64,000 nt of DNA from DATATJ01 sp963789075 (lineage in GTDB: Bacteria > Acidobacteriota > Vicinamibacteria > Vicinamibacterales > CAVVIG01). Position 1 is the stretch's first letter. Each line of letters begins with the position of its first letter. The translations under genes were made by a program, and so were the position numbers. The stretch is from contig CAWBJQ010000006.1 of NCBI GenBank assembly GCA_963789075.1, positions 124,001-188,000 on the forward strand, given 5' to 3'. Below the pieces are notes generated by a model that saw only the letters and a list, made by a program, of their open reading frames with translations, did no database searches and was not told where the DNA came from. Shown in pieces: positions 8,407 to 20,250 of this stretch.

Positions 8407-8612
8407 GTCTGTTATCCCCCCCTTCATGTGGGTTTGGATTGCGAGAACGCTCTCGTCACCGTTCTAGTGGCTGCCGCCTGGCACGCTCACCCGATGTCGG
8501 CGCTCTACGCTTCGAGGCACCCCCCAACCTTTCGGTCCGAGAGGGCGAGGCCGATATGGCAGAGCCAATCGACCTCACTAGGGGTGGTCTAATGTTGCCA
8601 CCCTCATACCAG
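8407..8612 (-). ncRNA. Structured leader / candidate small RNA upstream of the microprotein
   Basis: If transcription starts about 7 bases after the -10 at 8619-8624, the RNA runs about 205 bases before the ATG at 8406. It contains a closed hairpin GGGTGG...CCACCC (8603-8582). Next is a long-range helix CTAGTG/CACTAG that encloses about 106 bases (8581-8464), then another stem GAACG...CGTTC. No known riboswitch, SRP, 6S or tmRNA signature was recognised. It may be a leader that regulates the microprotein or a small RNA in its own right. Boundaries are inferred. Confidence 0.4.
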
Positions 8613-8618
8613 ATGTAG

Positions 8619-8646
8619 ATTATGGACGAGAATTTTCCAGTGTCAA
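8619..8646 (-). promoter_or_regulatory. Sigma-70-type promoter (TTGACA, 16 bp, CATAAT)
   Basis: On the minus strand a perfect -35 TTGACA (complement of 8641-8646) and a 5/6 -10 CATAAT (complement of 8619-8624) are 16 bp apart. The only signals downstream are the structured leader, the 16-residue ORF and the terminator. Confidence 0.7.
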
Positions 8647-8666
8647 GCACAAACGTGCGTCAAAAG

Positions 8667-10311
8667 TCAAAAATTCGTGAAGCCGCCGCCGCCGGCGAGC
8701 CGTTTCACGCCGCGCACGGCGTCACTGTGCGCGCGTGGATCGCCGCCGACCACGGCGACCGCGTATCGATAGAGCGCGAGCGCGCGAGTCGTCTCGCCGC
8801 TGCGCTCGAGCAGTCGCGCGCAATCGGTGAAGGCCGATGCGAGCACGATCGCGGGCGCCACGGGCGCGCGGCGATGACGCGCTCGAGCTCCTCTTGCGCG
8901 CGCACGGTGTCGCCACGCGCTTCGAGGACGCGCGCATAGCGGTAGCGCGCGACCGCGTCGTCGGGCGCGAGCGTCGAGCGCCTGCTCGAGCGCTGTCGCC
9001 GCTTCATCGCCGGCCCCGCGCTCGAGCGCACGCCAGCCCTCGAGCGACAGCCGATAGCTCTCCGCCTTGCGCGGATCGATCTTCTGACGCTCCGCCGCGC
9101 GCACCTGCTCACGGATGTGCTGCGGGTCGTCCTCCGGTGCGGCGGCGACGGCGGTGGCATAGGCGCTCACCGCGAGGTCGTGATGGCCGAGGCGATCCTG
9201 CGCGTTCCCGAGCAGCTGCGCCGCGCGAGCGCGCGAGCCTTCCGGCATCGCCGTCGCCGGTGCGCGCAGCGCTTTCGTCAGCTCGTCGATCGCGCGATCG
9301 GTCTCGAACATCGCGTCGAGCTCCACGGCGAGGCCGATGCGCGCGCGCACTTCGGTCTGCGCCGGCGCATGCACGCGACCGGCGCGCGCGCGATCGAGCA
9401 GCGTCGCGCCAGGCGGCGGCGCTGGCGCGGATGATCGTGAAAGTACGCGTCCCGGATCTCCGCGATGCGCTCGAAGGAACAGCGGATTGTTCGGATAGCG
9501 CGCGTCGAGCCGCTCGAGCAGCTCGAGCGCCTTCGCCGGGCTTGCTGCTCGTACCAGAGATACACGACGCTGCAGCTGGTAGTCGGCTTCGCCGCGGAGC
9601 AGCTCGCCGTGCTCGCGCGCCCGCAGCATTTCCTTCAGGCCCTGCGCGCGATCGCCGCCGGGGAGGAACAGCAGGAAGCGGAGCATCTTGGCGGCCGCCG
9701 GCGCGACGTCGGCGTAGTAGTGATAGAGGCCGATGCCGAAGTACGCGTCGTTCAGCGTCGGGTCGAGCTCGAGGGCGCGCTCGAGCGCATCCTTGATCTT
9801 CTTGCCCTCGCGCGCGGCGGCGAGGCGCTCGCCGCGCAGGACGCGCCACTGCACGAGCGGCGCGTACGAGCCGGCGAGATAGAACCAGGCCTCGCGCGCG
9901 CTGCGGCTCGCGCCTCGTCCACGCGTCGCTCGCCGCGATCGCCGACGCGGCGCGCGTCGTTCAAGCGCGTCGTCGAGCCGCCGGCTCTCGGGGTTGATGA
10001 GGATTTGCCACCAGAGCGAGACGACGCGCATCGACTGGCACGCTTCGGCCGGCGCCGGCGGACACGTGCGCGCGAGCTGCGCGTCGACCTCGATCGAAGC
10101 GCGCGTCGAGGATGGTGTCGTAGACGGCGGCCAGGCGCGGCGCCTTCGGTCAGCGCGCGCCGGTCGCGGGACGGCGCCACGAGAAGGAGCAGGAGGGTCG
10201 CCGCCGTCGTCGTCGCGAGTGCGGCCGGTCTCAGGCCGTCGTCAGGCTCAGCGGCGGGCGCAACGGACGACCGGTACCGGGCGGCCGACGACGCGAGACG
10301 ACGTCGCTCAC
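8667..10311 (-). CDS. Tetratricopeptide-type protein, reading frame broken by inserted bases
   Basis: Segments in different frames join into one TPR-like protein. It has an N-terminal hydrophobic segment (ATTTAATLLLLLVAP), then MRVVSLWWQILINPESRRLDDAL, AWFYLAGSYAPLVQWRVL, DPTLNDAYFGIGLYHYYADV and LELLERLDARYPNNPLFL. Helical-repeat segments follow down to RALALYRYAVAVVGGDPRAH near the end. At several points removing one base restores the frame (for example an extra T in the codon after DDAL). It lies in the insertion-rich tract 8.65-15.26 kb, so it is probably an intact gene badly sequenced. The start may be a GTG in a GTGA overlap with the end of ddl. A periplasmic or membrane-anchored role is inference. 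Boundaries are approximate. Confidence 0.6.
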
Positions 10312-11464
10312 ATGCTCGTCCGCAGCTGCTTGCTTCTCCGCGTGCCGCTCGAGCGCGAGCGCGATGAGGCGATCGAGCAGCGCCGGGTACGGCAGGCCGC
10401 TCGCCGCCCACATCTTCGAGTACATGCTGATGGTCGTGAAGCCCGGAATCGTGTTCACTTCGTTGAGATAGAGGACGCCGCGTGTCGCCCGCCAGCAGGA
10501 AATCGACGCGCGCCATGCCGGCGCCGTCGATCGCCTTGAAGGCCGCGATCGCCAGCGCGCGAACCTCCTGCGCCTGCGCCTCGGTCAGCGGCGCCGGAAT
10601 GACGTTCGCGCGATCCGGCATCCAGGTACTTCGCTTCGTAGTCGTAGAACTCGCGCGACGGGATGATCTCGCCCGGCACCGACGCCTCGGGCGTCGTCGT
10701 TGCCGAGCACCGCGCACTCGATCTCGCGCGCCTGCGGCACGGCCGCTTCGATGACGATCTTGCGATCGAACTCGGCGGCGAGCTCGATCGCCGTCCGGAG
10801 CTCGGTGGCGTGCCTCGCCTTCGAGATGCCGACGCTCGATCCGAGGTTGGCCGGCTTGACGAACACCGGAAAGCCGAGGCTGGTCGACGATCGTGTTGAG
10901 CACGGCGCGCTCGTCGCGCTGCCAGTCGCGCTTGAGCACGACCTCGTAGTCGCACATGCGGCAGACCCGCGCGCCGCGAACACCAGCTTCATCGCCGCCT
11001 TGTCCATGCCGACCGCCGACGCGAGCACGCCGGCGCCGACGTACGGCACGTTGGCGAGCTCGAGCAGCCCCTGCACCGTGCCGTCTTCGCCGTACGGCCC
11101 GTGCAGGACCGGAAAGACGACGTCGAGCCCAGGCCGGCGACGCGCCCGACAGCCGAGCCGCCGCTCGCGGCAGCCGCGCGATCGATCGTCATCAGCGTGT
11201 CGCCGCCGGATGCGCAACGAGATGCGCCTCGCGGCGCAGCGTCGCGCTGACCGGTCTTGCGCGGCTGCGATCACGTCGGCCGCCGAGACGAGCGCCGGCG
11301 GGCGCGTCGGGCAGCATCCACCGGCCGTCTTTCTCGATCCGGATCGGGATCGCGTCGTAGCGCGCGGGATCGAGATTCTTGAAGACCGCCGCCGCCGAGG
11401 CGAGCGACACTTCGTGCTCGCCGGAGCGGCCGCCGTAGATGACGCCGACGCGGAGTTTCTTCAC
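10308..11464 (-). CDS. ddl: D-alanine--D-alanine ligase, frame broken by inserted bases
   Basis: Ddl joins two D-Ala for peptidoglycan precursors. Pieces in successive frames give the whole ATP-grasp enzyme. The N-terminus is KKLRVGVIYGGRSGEHEVS, then VVFPVLHGPYGEDGTVQGLL, then VPYVGAGVLASAVGMDKAAM. The ATP-binding lid follows (FPVFVKPANLGSSVGISKA), and the end is NTIPGFTTISMYSKMWAASG. I take GTG (complement of 11462-11464) as start and the TGA at 10308-10310 as stop. At least four frame changes are needed, in the same insertion-rich tract as secD. The gene is divergent from tgt, with a palindromic repeat between them. It is likely intact in the organism. Confidence 0.8.
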
Positions 11465-11478
11465 TGGCAACACGTTCT

Positions 11479-11563
11479 CCACCACAGAGGACACGGAGGA
11501 CACGGAGGCACGAACGTTCGCGTCGGATCGATCCTCCGTGTCCACCGTGTCCTTCGTGGTGAG
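11479..11563. repeat. Palindromic repeat, 'ccaccacggaggacacggagg' family, full copy
   Basis: The left arm 11479-11508 repeats the word acacggagg in tandem. The right arm 11533-11563 is its inverted counterpart (cctccgtgtcc, gtgtccttcgtggt). About 24 unrelated bases separate them. It fills the space between the divergent ddl and tgt genes. Related copies or half copies lie at 8230, 15890, 22191, 35720, 55611 and 63712. Confidence 0.8.
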
Positions 11564-11599
11564 ACGTTATCCGGCGATTGTAGACTGTTCGCGCGCTCG

Positions 11600-12772
11600 A
11601 TGTCAGCTTCACCCTTCGCCTTCCGCGTCACGCACACCGACGGCCGCGCGCGCCGCGGCGTGCTGACGACGCCGCACGGCGACGTGCAGACGCCGGCGTT
11701 CATGCCGGTCGGCACGCAGGGCGCCGTCAAGGGCGTGCTGCACCGCGATCTCGAGGCGATCGGCGCCGAGATCCTGCTGAGCAACACCTATCATCTGTAT
11801 CTGCGTCCCGGCGACGATCTGATCGCGCGCCGCGGCGGGCTGCACCGCGTTCATCGGCTGGTCGCGGCCGATCCTGACCGACAGCGGCGGCTATCAGGTC
11901 TTCAGCCTCGCCGCGCGCCGCACGATCGACGAGGACGGCGCGCACTTCCGCTCGCATCTCGACGGCTCGGCGCACCTGCTGACGCCCGAGAAGGCCACCG
12001 ACATCCAGGCGCAGCTCGGCTCGGACATCGCGATGGTGCTCGACGAATGCCTCGCGCACCCGGCGGACGCCGGCGCCGCGCGCGTCGTCGATGGAGCGCA
12101 CGCTCCGCTGGGCCGCCGCGCGACGCGATCGCTTCCTGGCGCTGCGGCGCCGGCGATCGCGACGGCGTCATCGTCACCAACCCGGGGCAGGCGCAGTTCG
12201 GCATCGTGCAGGGCAGCGTCTATCCCGGATCTGCGCGAGGAGAGCGCGCGCGAGACGGTCGGCGATCGGCTTCGAGGCCTACGCGATCGGCGGCTTGAGC
12301 GTCGGCGAGCCGGCCGACGTGATGTACGACATCGTGTCGCACACGACGCCGTTTCTGCCCGCCGATCGGCCGCGCTACCTGATGGGCACCGGCACGCCGC
12401 AGGACCTGGTCGAGTCGGTCGCGCGCGGCATCGACATGTTCGACTGCGTCCTGCCGACGCGCAACGCGCGCAACGGCCAGCTCTTCACGAGCGACGGGCG
12501 CATCAACATCAAGAACGCCCGCTACGCCGAGGACGATCGGCCGCCCGATCCGGCCTGCGGCTGCTACACCTGCCGCACCTGTTCGCGCGCGTATCTGCGG
12601 CATCTCTTTCATGGCGGGCGAGATCAACGCGTCCACCCTTAACACGTTGCATAACCTCAACTTTTACCTTGACACCCTGCGGCGGATTAGAGAGGCTATA
12701 GCGTTTGGGCGGTTTGAAAGTTTCAGGCTAGAGTTCCACCAGAGCTTGTCCCGCCAGTCACACGATTCATGA
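11600..12772 (+). CDS. tgt: Queuine tRNA-ribosyltransferase (TGT), frame broken by inserted bases
   Basis: TGT exchanges guanine 34 of certain tRNAs for a queuosine precursor. The N-terminus reads FAFRVTHTDGRARRGVL, TPAFMPVGTQGAVKGV and EILLSNTYHLYLRPG. After frame changes it continues with ILTDSGGYQVFSLAAR, then MGTGTPQDLVESVARGIDMF and DCVLPTRNARNGQ. The zinc site is CGCYTCRTCSRAYLRHL, and a C-terminal helix region runs to the TGA at 12770-12772. At least six single-base insertions are needed to explain the shifts (for example in the codons after LRAG and SVYP). The last 50 or so codons are clearly less G+C-rich than the rest. It heads tgt-yajC-secD-secF, a common bacterial order. Confidence 0.85.
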
Positions 12773-12774
12773 TC

Positions 12775-13128
12775 ATGTCCGATGTCGGTTCGTGTTCGCG
12801 ATGGTGCTCGCCATGGGCGCGGCTCCCGAAGGCGGGAGCCCGTGGCTGCAGCTCGTGCCGTTCGTCGCTCGTCCTCGGCGATTTTCTATTTCATCATCCT
12901 GCTGCCGATGAAGACGCAAGCAGCAGAAGGTGACGGAGTTTCTCGACGGCGCTCAAGGTCGGCGACCGGGTCATCACGACCGGCGGCATTCACGGGCAGA
13001 TCACGCGGCTCGGCGAGCAGAGCATCCAGATCCAGATTGCCGACAAAGTGCGGATCGAAGTGGCGAAGGCGGCCATCGGCGGCTATCAGGGCCAGGCGCC
13101 CGTCGTCGAGCCGCGACAGTCGACGTAA
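12775..13128 (+). CDS. yajC: Preprotein translocase accessory subunit YajC, frame broken
   Basis: YajC is a small single-span membrane protein that associates with SecDF. Joined frames give an N-terminal Gly/Ala segment, a transmembrane helix (about IFYFIILLPMKTQ) and the soluble domain KVGDRVITTGGIHGQITRLG, which is the family signature. It ends ...PVVEPRQST at the TAA 13126-13128. The start ATG lies 2 bp after the tgt stop. At least two extra bases (near 12860 and 12925) must be removed to read it. Position between tgt and secD supports the call. Confidence 0.8.
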
Positions 13129-13156
13129 CGCGCGACGTCGGCGTACGAGATTCATC

Positions 13157-14757
13157 ATGACACAACCTTCGCTGGAAAGTCGTCACGATTCTCGTCCGTG
13201 CTCGTGATCTTCGGCGCGGTCGGCGTCTATCCGATCGTCGCGGCGCACTACGGCATCAACTCGCCGGCGCTGGCTGATGGACAAGCAGCTCAAGCTCGGG
13301 CTCGATCTGAAGGGCGGCGTCCACCTCGTGCTGCGCGTGCAGACCGACGATGCGCTGCGGCTGGAGACCGAGCAGGAGATGGAGCGGCTGCGCGACGAGC
13401 TGCAGACGAAGAACATCACCGTGACGAACATCGTCGTCGCCACGATCCGACGCACTTCCGCGTGGAAGGCGTGCCGCCGGCGCAGGACGCGGCGTTCCGG
13501 CAGGCCGCCGACGGAGGTCGACGCCAACTTCGACCGCAGCTCCGGCGTCGAACGGCACCTACACGTTCACGATGAAGCCGAACATCCAGGTGAACCTGCG
13601 CGACGACGCGGTCGTGCAGGCGCGCCAGACGATCGAGCGCCGCGTCAACGAGCTCGGCGTCACCGAGCCGAGCATCGCGCAGCAGGGCAACAGCGGCGAT
13701 CAGATTCTCGTGCAGCTGCCCGGCGTCACCGACGTCGATCGCGCGAAGGAGCATCATTCAGTCGACCGGGCTGCTCGAGTTGAAGATCGTCGAGCAGGGG
13801 CCGGTCGTCGACGCAGGATGCGCTGATGCAGAACGGCCAGGTCCCGCAGGGGATGGAGATCGTGCCGGGCGTCGTCCGGCGCGCCGGGCGACGCGCGGCA
13901 CGGTCTATTACCTGGTGCGCAAGGCGGCGGCCGTCACCGGACGCGATCTGCGCAACGCGCGGCCGACGGTGGACGAGAACAACCAGCCGGCGGTCAGCTT
14001 CACGCTGAGCACCGAGGGCGGGCGCGAAGTTCGGCAAGGTGACGGGCGAGAACATCGGCCGCTCAGCTCGCGATCATCCTCGACGGCCGCGTGCAGTCGG
14101 CGCCGCGCCTCGAATCGCGCATCACGACCGACGGCCGCATCACCGGCAGCTTCACGCAGGAAGAAGTGCAGAACCTGTCGCTGATCCTCCGGTCGGGCGC
14201 GCTGCCGGCGACGCTGACGTATCTCGAGGAGCAGACGATCGGCCCGAGCCTCGGCGCCGATTCGATCCGCTCGGGCGTGCATCGCGTCGGTCGTCGGCCT
14301 GCTGCTCGTCGTCGCGTTCATGCTCGTCTACTACAGGCTGTCGGGCGTCAACGCCGTCGTCGCGCTCGTCTTCAACCTGATCATCCTGCTCGGCCTGATG
14401 GCGTACATCGGCGCGGTCATGACGCTGCCGGGCATCGCCGGCTTCGTGCTGACGATGGGCATCGGCGTCGATTCGAACGTGCTGATCTTCGAGCGCATCA
14501 AGGAAGAGCTCGAAGCGCAGCGCGGCGTGCGCGCGTCGATCAACGCCGGCTTCGGCCGCGTGTTCTGGACGCTGGTCGACACGCACATCGCGGCGCTGAT
14601 CTCGGCCGCGTTCCTGTTCCAGTTCGGCACCGGCCCGATTCGCGGCTTCGCGGTCACGCTGTTCTTCGGTCTCGTGTCGAATCTCTTCACGTCGATCTTC
14701 GTGTCGAAGACGCTCTTCGAGCTGGCGCTCGGCCGTCGTCATCAGGTGCCGCACTGA
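13157..14757 (+). CDS. secD: Protein translocase subunit SecD, frame broken by about ten inserted bases
   Basis: SecD uses the proton gradient to help pull exported proteins through SecYEG. Reassembled frames give the first helix, LKLGLDLKGGVHLVLRV, then DAVVQARQTIERRVNELGV, GDQILVQLPGVTDVDRAKE and the P1/P2 periplasmic domain. The C-terminal SecD_SecF membrane block is intact in one frame (LIILLGLMAYIGAVMTLPGI, LTMGIGVDSNVLIFERIKEE). Sites where deleting one base restores the frame include about 13196, 13272, 13513, 13550, 13752, 13803, 13873, 14021, 14062 and 14279. All are insertions. From 14280 on the gene is clean. The product is clear; the breaks are probably sequencing artefacts. Confidence 0.88.
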
Positions 14758-14765
14758 GTATCTGA

Positions 14766-14845
14766 GTAGCGCGAAGGCTCTGCGTGCGCGAAGGCTTCAG
14801 CCGAGCGCAACAGCGCGGCGGTCGCGAAAGGGCTTTAGCGAGCGG
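14766..14845. repeat. 'gcgaaggcttcagcc' REP-like element
   Basis: The intergenic space between secD and secF carries tagcgcgaaggctc, gcgcgaaggcttcagcc and a diverged third copy (gcgaaagggctttagc). The same core forms hairpins at 52625-52692 and 55208-55236. Confidence 0.65.
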
Positions 14846-14855
14846 ACGTTCTCTT

Positions 14856-15869
14856 ATGCATATCTTCAATCATCCGAACTACGACTTTCTCCGGTGGCGC
14901 TGGCAGGCGATCGATCCTGTCGTGGGTGCATCATCCTCGCCGGGCTGTTCACGATCTGCACGCAGGGGCATTCCGAAGGGGGTCGAGTTCGCCGGCGGCA
15001 CCGTCGTGATCGTCCAGTTCGATCAGGCGCCGTCGATCGCAGCAGGTCCGGGCGGCGCTCGACAAGTCGTTTCAGGGCGGCGGCGAGAACCTGCTCGTGC
15101 AGGCGTACGGCGACCCGTCCGTGCACCAGGTGATGATTCGCGTGCCGCAGGTCGGCGCGGAATCGGGCGGCGCGCTGAGCTCGACGCGCAAGACGATCGA
15201 AGACGGCGCTGCAGAAAGGCAACGTCGGTCACTTCGACGTCGCAGGGCACCGAAATCGTCGGCCCGGCGGTCGGCCAGGAGCTGCGCACCAAGGGGTTCT
15301 GGGCGACCGTGCTGTCGCTCATCGGCATCCTCGCGTATCTGGCCTTCCGCTTTCAATTCAGCTTCGGCGTCGGCGCGGTCGTCGCGACGATTCACGACCT
15401 GCTGATCACGCTGGCGTTCCTGGCGTTCTTCCGCTACGACATGTCGCTGAACGTCATCGCCGCGATTCTGACGATGACCGGCTACTCGACCAACGACACG
15501 ATCGTCATCTTCGACCGGATCCGCGAGAACCTGCGCTCGATGCGGCGCGACTCGCTGAACCACGTCATCAACGCGTCGGTGAACCAGACGCTCGGCCGGA
15601 CGGTGATCACGTCGGGCACGGCGCTGCTGACCGCGCTCGCGCTGTTCTTCTTCGGCGGCGAGGTGCTGCACGGCTTCGCGTTCACGATGATCGTCGGCAT
15701 CGTCACCGGCACCTATTCGAGCGTGTTCATCGCGGCGGCGATCGTCAGCTTCTGGCGCGGCAGCGGCCCGACCCGCGCCGCGGCGCACGCCCCGGGCGCC
15801 GCCGTACCGTCTGCGCCGCCACAGCCGACGCGGCGGTCGAAGCCGTCGCGCAAAGCGCGGGCATCGTAA
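14856..15869 (+). CDS. secF: Protein translocase subunit SecF, 5' third broken by inserted bases
   Basis: SecF is the partner of SecD. The start MHIFNHPNYDFLRWRWQAI is followed, with frame changes, by a first transmembrane helix and GVEFAGGTVVIVQFDQAPSI. Then come EIVGPAVGQELRTKG and six-helix block segments (FQFSFGVGAVVATIHDLLIT, MTGYSTNDTIVIFDRIREN, INASVNQTLGRTVITSGTAL). Extra bases near 14930, 14970, 15210 and 15250 account for the shifts. From about 15260 to the stop at 15869 the frame is clean. The C-terminal 30 residues are Ala/Pro/Arg-rich and cytoplasmic. Confidence 0.88.
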   Translation: MHIFNHPNYDFLRWRWQAIDPVVGASSSPGCSRSARRGIPKGVEFAGGTVVIVQFDQAPSIAAGPGGARQVVSGRRREPARAGVRRPVRAPGDDSRAAGRRGIGRRAELDAQDDRRRRCRKATSVTSTSQGTEIVGPAVGQELRTKGFWATVLSLIGILAYLAFRFQFSFGVGAVVATIHDLLITLAFLAFFRYDMSLNVIAAILTMTGYSTNDTIVIFDRIRENLRSMRRDSLNHVINASVNQTLGRTVITSGTALLTALALFFFGGEVLHGFAFTMIVGIVTGTYSSVFIAAAIVSFWRGSGPTRAAAHAPGAAVPSAPPQPTRRSKPSRKARAS

Positions 15870-15889
15870 ACCAGCCAACTCTTCACCAC

Positions 15890-15972
15890 GGAGGACGCGG
15901 AGGTTCGTGGTGGAGAGCCTGATTGTGCAACGTGCCCTGATCCCTGAGCCCTGATCCCGACCCCTGAACCAC
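15890..15972. repeat. Two short repeats between secF and the DUF502 gene
   Basis: A collapsed copy of the 'ccacggagga' element (caccacg...cgtggtg hairpin, about 15890-15914) is followed by tandem ccctgatccctgagccctgatccc words (about 15937-15970). This is the same word family as at 4136-4185. Confidence 0.5.
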
Positions 15973-15973
15973 G

Positions 15974-16594
15974 ATGCAATGGCTGCGGCGTAGTTTCATC
16001 GCCGGATTCTTCGTCACCGTGCCGTTGTTCATCACGGTCGCGGCACTGGTCTGGCTATTCAGCATCGTGGACGGCTTCACGACGCCGCTGTACGACAAGC
16101 TGCTCGGGCGCCGGATTCCGGGTCTCGGGACGGCGTCAACCGCGTTGGCGATCATCCTGGTCGGCGCGTTCGCGAAGAACGTGATCGGCCGCCGCGTGCT
16201 GCTGCGCACCGAAGGGTATTTGCTCCGCGTGCCGGTGTTCCGGTCGATTTACGCGCCGGTGCGGCAGCTGGTGGCGGCGTTCTCGCCCGACAACGAGTCG
16301 GGCTTCAAGCGTGTCGTCATGATCGAGGACGCCAAGCGCGGGTACGCGCTCGGGTTCCTGACGAAGGAGTTTTCCGTCGATCGCGGCAGCGGCCCAGAGG
16401 CGCTGGTGGCGGTGTACGTGCCGACGAACCATCTGTATCTGGGCGACATCGTGATCTGCGAGCGGGATCGCGCGAGCTTCCCCGACATCTCCGTCGAGGA
16501 AGGCATCCGCATTTTCCTGACCGGTGGAATGGCCCTGCCGTCGCACGTGCAGAACGCACGCGGACCGGTGCACGCACACGACTTCCGGGTATAA
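15974..16594 (+). CDS. DUF502 family membrane protein
   Basis: The 206-residue protein has two hydrophobic helices at about residues 8-32 (FIAGFFVTVPLFITVAALVW) and 50-68 (STALAIILVGAFAKNVIG). A conserved soluble domain follows, with VPVFRSIYAPVRQLVAAFSP and VYVPTNHLYLGDIVIC. This layout matches DUF502, a widespread inner-membrane family without an assigned function. It stands alone between secF and the pyrophosphatase, with repeats upstream. The start ATG is the only reasonable one before the first helix. Confidence 0.85.
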   Translation: MQWLRRSFIAGFFVTVPLFITVAALVWLFSIVDGFTTPLYDKLLGRRIPGLGTASTALAIILVGAFAKNVIGRRVLLRTEGYLLRVPVFRSIYAPVRQLVAAFSPDNESGFKRVVMIEDAKRGYALGFLTKEFSVDRGSGPEALVAVYVPTNHLYLGDIVICERDRASFPDISVEEGIRIFLTGGMALPSHVQNARGPVHAHDFRV

Positions 16595-16708
16595 TCCGAG
16601 TTTTTGTCCCCGGGGCCGAAACGCCCGGTCAGGGGACATGGGGCGGATCGCGGCGGATCCGCGTTCCACCGGGGACGGACTTGTGGGTCCGGCCGCGGGT
16701 TGCGAGAG

Positions 16709-19222
<2,514 letters not shown>

Positions 19223-19530
19223 CTCGTGTGCGCTCCATCCGAAGCTTCTGACGACTCGCGTGCCGCGCGCGAGTCTCCCGTGCGACGGATTTCTTGAAGA
19301 TGAGCGCCAGCTGGAGACTAACTTTTACAAACGGCTGGCCTTCGAGAGTTGAAACGGTCAGCCATTTTGCGAGTTTCGGTGTCTAAGTTTTCGAGAGTTC
19401 GTTGACTCTCTGATTTTGGCCTGACTATAATCGGCGCCTTGTGCCGGCTTAGCCTTGTGCCGGTTTACTGAAACACTTCGAGGAGGAGCGCCGGGCGCAT
19501 GACGCGCGACGGCGCACCAGGAGAAATCCC
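19223..19530. other. Intergenic region with hairpins and a strong promoter
   Basis: No gene is seen. An 8-bp perfect hairpin (GACTCGCG 19253-19260, CGCGAGTC 19268-19275) lies 30 bp after hppA but lacks a T-run. A second stem (ggctggcc...ggtcagcc, about 19333-19366) is followed by atttt and may be the real terminator. The promoter for tonB follows, and a near-exact direct repeat cttgtgccggyttagc/ac lies between promoter and gene. Confidence 0.6.
19402..19431 (+). promoter_or_regulatory. Sigma-70-type promoter of tonB-exbB-exbD
   Basis: TTGACT at 19402-19407 and TATAAT at 19426-19431 are 18 bp apart. The start codon of tonB lies 100 bp downstream, leaving a leader of about 90 bases. No Fur-box-like palindrome was noticed. 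Confidence 0.75.
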
Positions 19531-20250
19531 TTGCCACGTGACATGTTCGGCGATGTCGTCGAGCCGTCGATCAAGGTTGGTAGTCAGAAGTGGTACACGG
19601 TGCCGCTGTCGATCATCGTGCACACGGTGATCATCGGGGCCGTGGTCATCATTCCATTGATGGCTGCCGACGTGCTGCCGACACCGCCCGGTATGATGGC
19701 GTTCGTTGCGGCGCCACCGCCACCGCCACCGCCACCGCCACCGCCTCCCCCGCCGGCGGCGGCCGCCGCGCCGAAGCCGGTGCAGGAGGTCAACCCCGCA
19801 GCCGCACCGGTCGAAGCGCCCAAAGAGATCAAGCCCGAGACCGGCATTGAAAGCAAGGCCGCTGTCGGTGGCGTCGAAGGCGGCGTGGTGGGTGGCGTGA
19901 CCGGCGGGATCGTCGGCGGATTATCGGAAGCCCCCCCTCCACCACCGCCCCCGCCGCCGGCAGCTCCAGTGCGTGTGGGCGGTGCGATTCGCGCGCCTCA
20001 GAAAACCAAGGACGTGAAGCCGGTCTATCCGGCTATCGCGCAGTCGGCCCGTGTGCAGGGCGTGGTGATCATCGAGGCGACCATCGGTCCGACGGGCCAG
20101 GTCACGGATGCCAAAGTCCTCCGGTCGATCCCGCTGCTCGATGCGGCCGCACTCGAGGCCGTGAAGCAGTGGGTGTTCACGCCGACCACTCTGAACGGCG
20201 TGCCGGTGCCGGTTATCATGACGGTGACGGTGAATTTCACACTGCAGTAA
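19531..20250 (+). CDS. tonB: TonB-family energy transducer
   Basis: TonB spans the periplasm and passes inner-membrane energy to outer-membrane receptors. The protein of 239 residues has one N-terminal transmembrane helix (PLSIIVHTVIIGAVVIIPLM) and a Pro tract of 14 at about residue 62. A Gly/Val-rich stretch and a second Pro tract follow, then the C-terminal TonB domain (VYPAIAQSARVQGVVIIEAT ... AALEAVKQWVFTPTTLNGVP). The start is taken as TTG 19531, seven bases after AGGAG; ATG 19543 is the alternative. It is the first gene of tonB-exbB-exbD-exbD and probably serves the receptor encoded at 23.2-26.3 kb. Confidence 0.93.
   Translation: MPRDMFGDVVEPSIKVGSQKWYTVPLSIIVHTVIIGAVVIIPLMAADVLPTPPGMMAFVAAPPPPPPPPPPPPPPAAAAAPKPVQEVNPAAAPVEAPKEIKPETGIESKAAVGGVEGGVVGGVTGGIVGGLSEAPPPPPPPPPAAPVRVGGAIRAPQKTKDVKPVYPAIAQSARVQGVVIIEATIGPTGQVTDAKVLRSIPLLDAAALEAVKQWVFTPTTLNGVPVPVIMTVTVNFTLQ

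Noticed and set aside
8407..8612. Leader RNA as 6S, SRP or tmRNA, or a known riboswitch
   Set aside because: No SRP domain IV, no tRNA-like ends and no recognised riboswitch core could be found by eye; kept only as an unnamed structured leader.
8667..15869. Reading the TPR, ddl, tgt, yajC, secD and secF genes as pseudogenes
   Set aside because: The proteins are complete once single extra bases are removed, all clear changes are insertions, and several genes are expected to be essential; an error-rich assembly tract explains this better.
16604..16708. Longer N-terminus for the pyrophosphatase from ATG-like codons at 16604
   Set aside because: The added residues are Arg/Gly-rich without a ribosome-binding site, and the GTG at 16709 directly precedes the signal-like helix.
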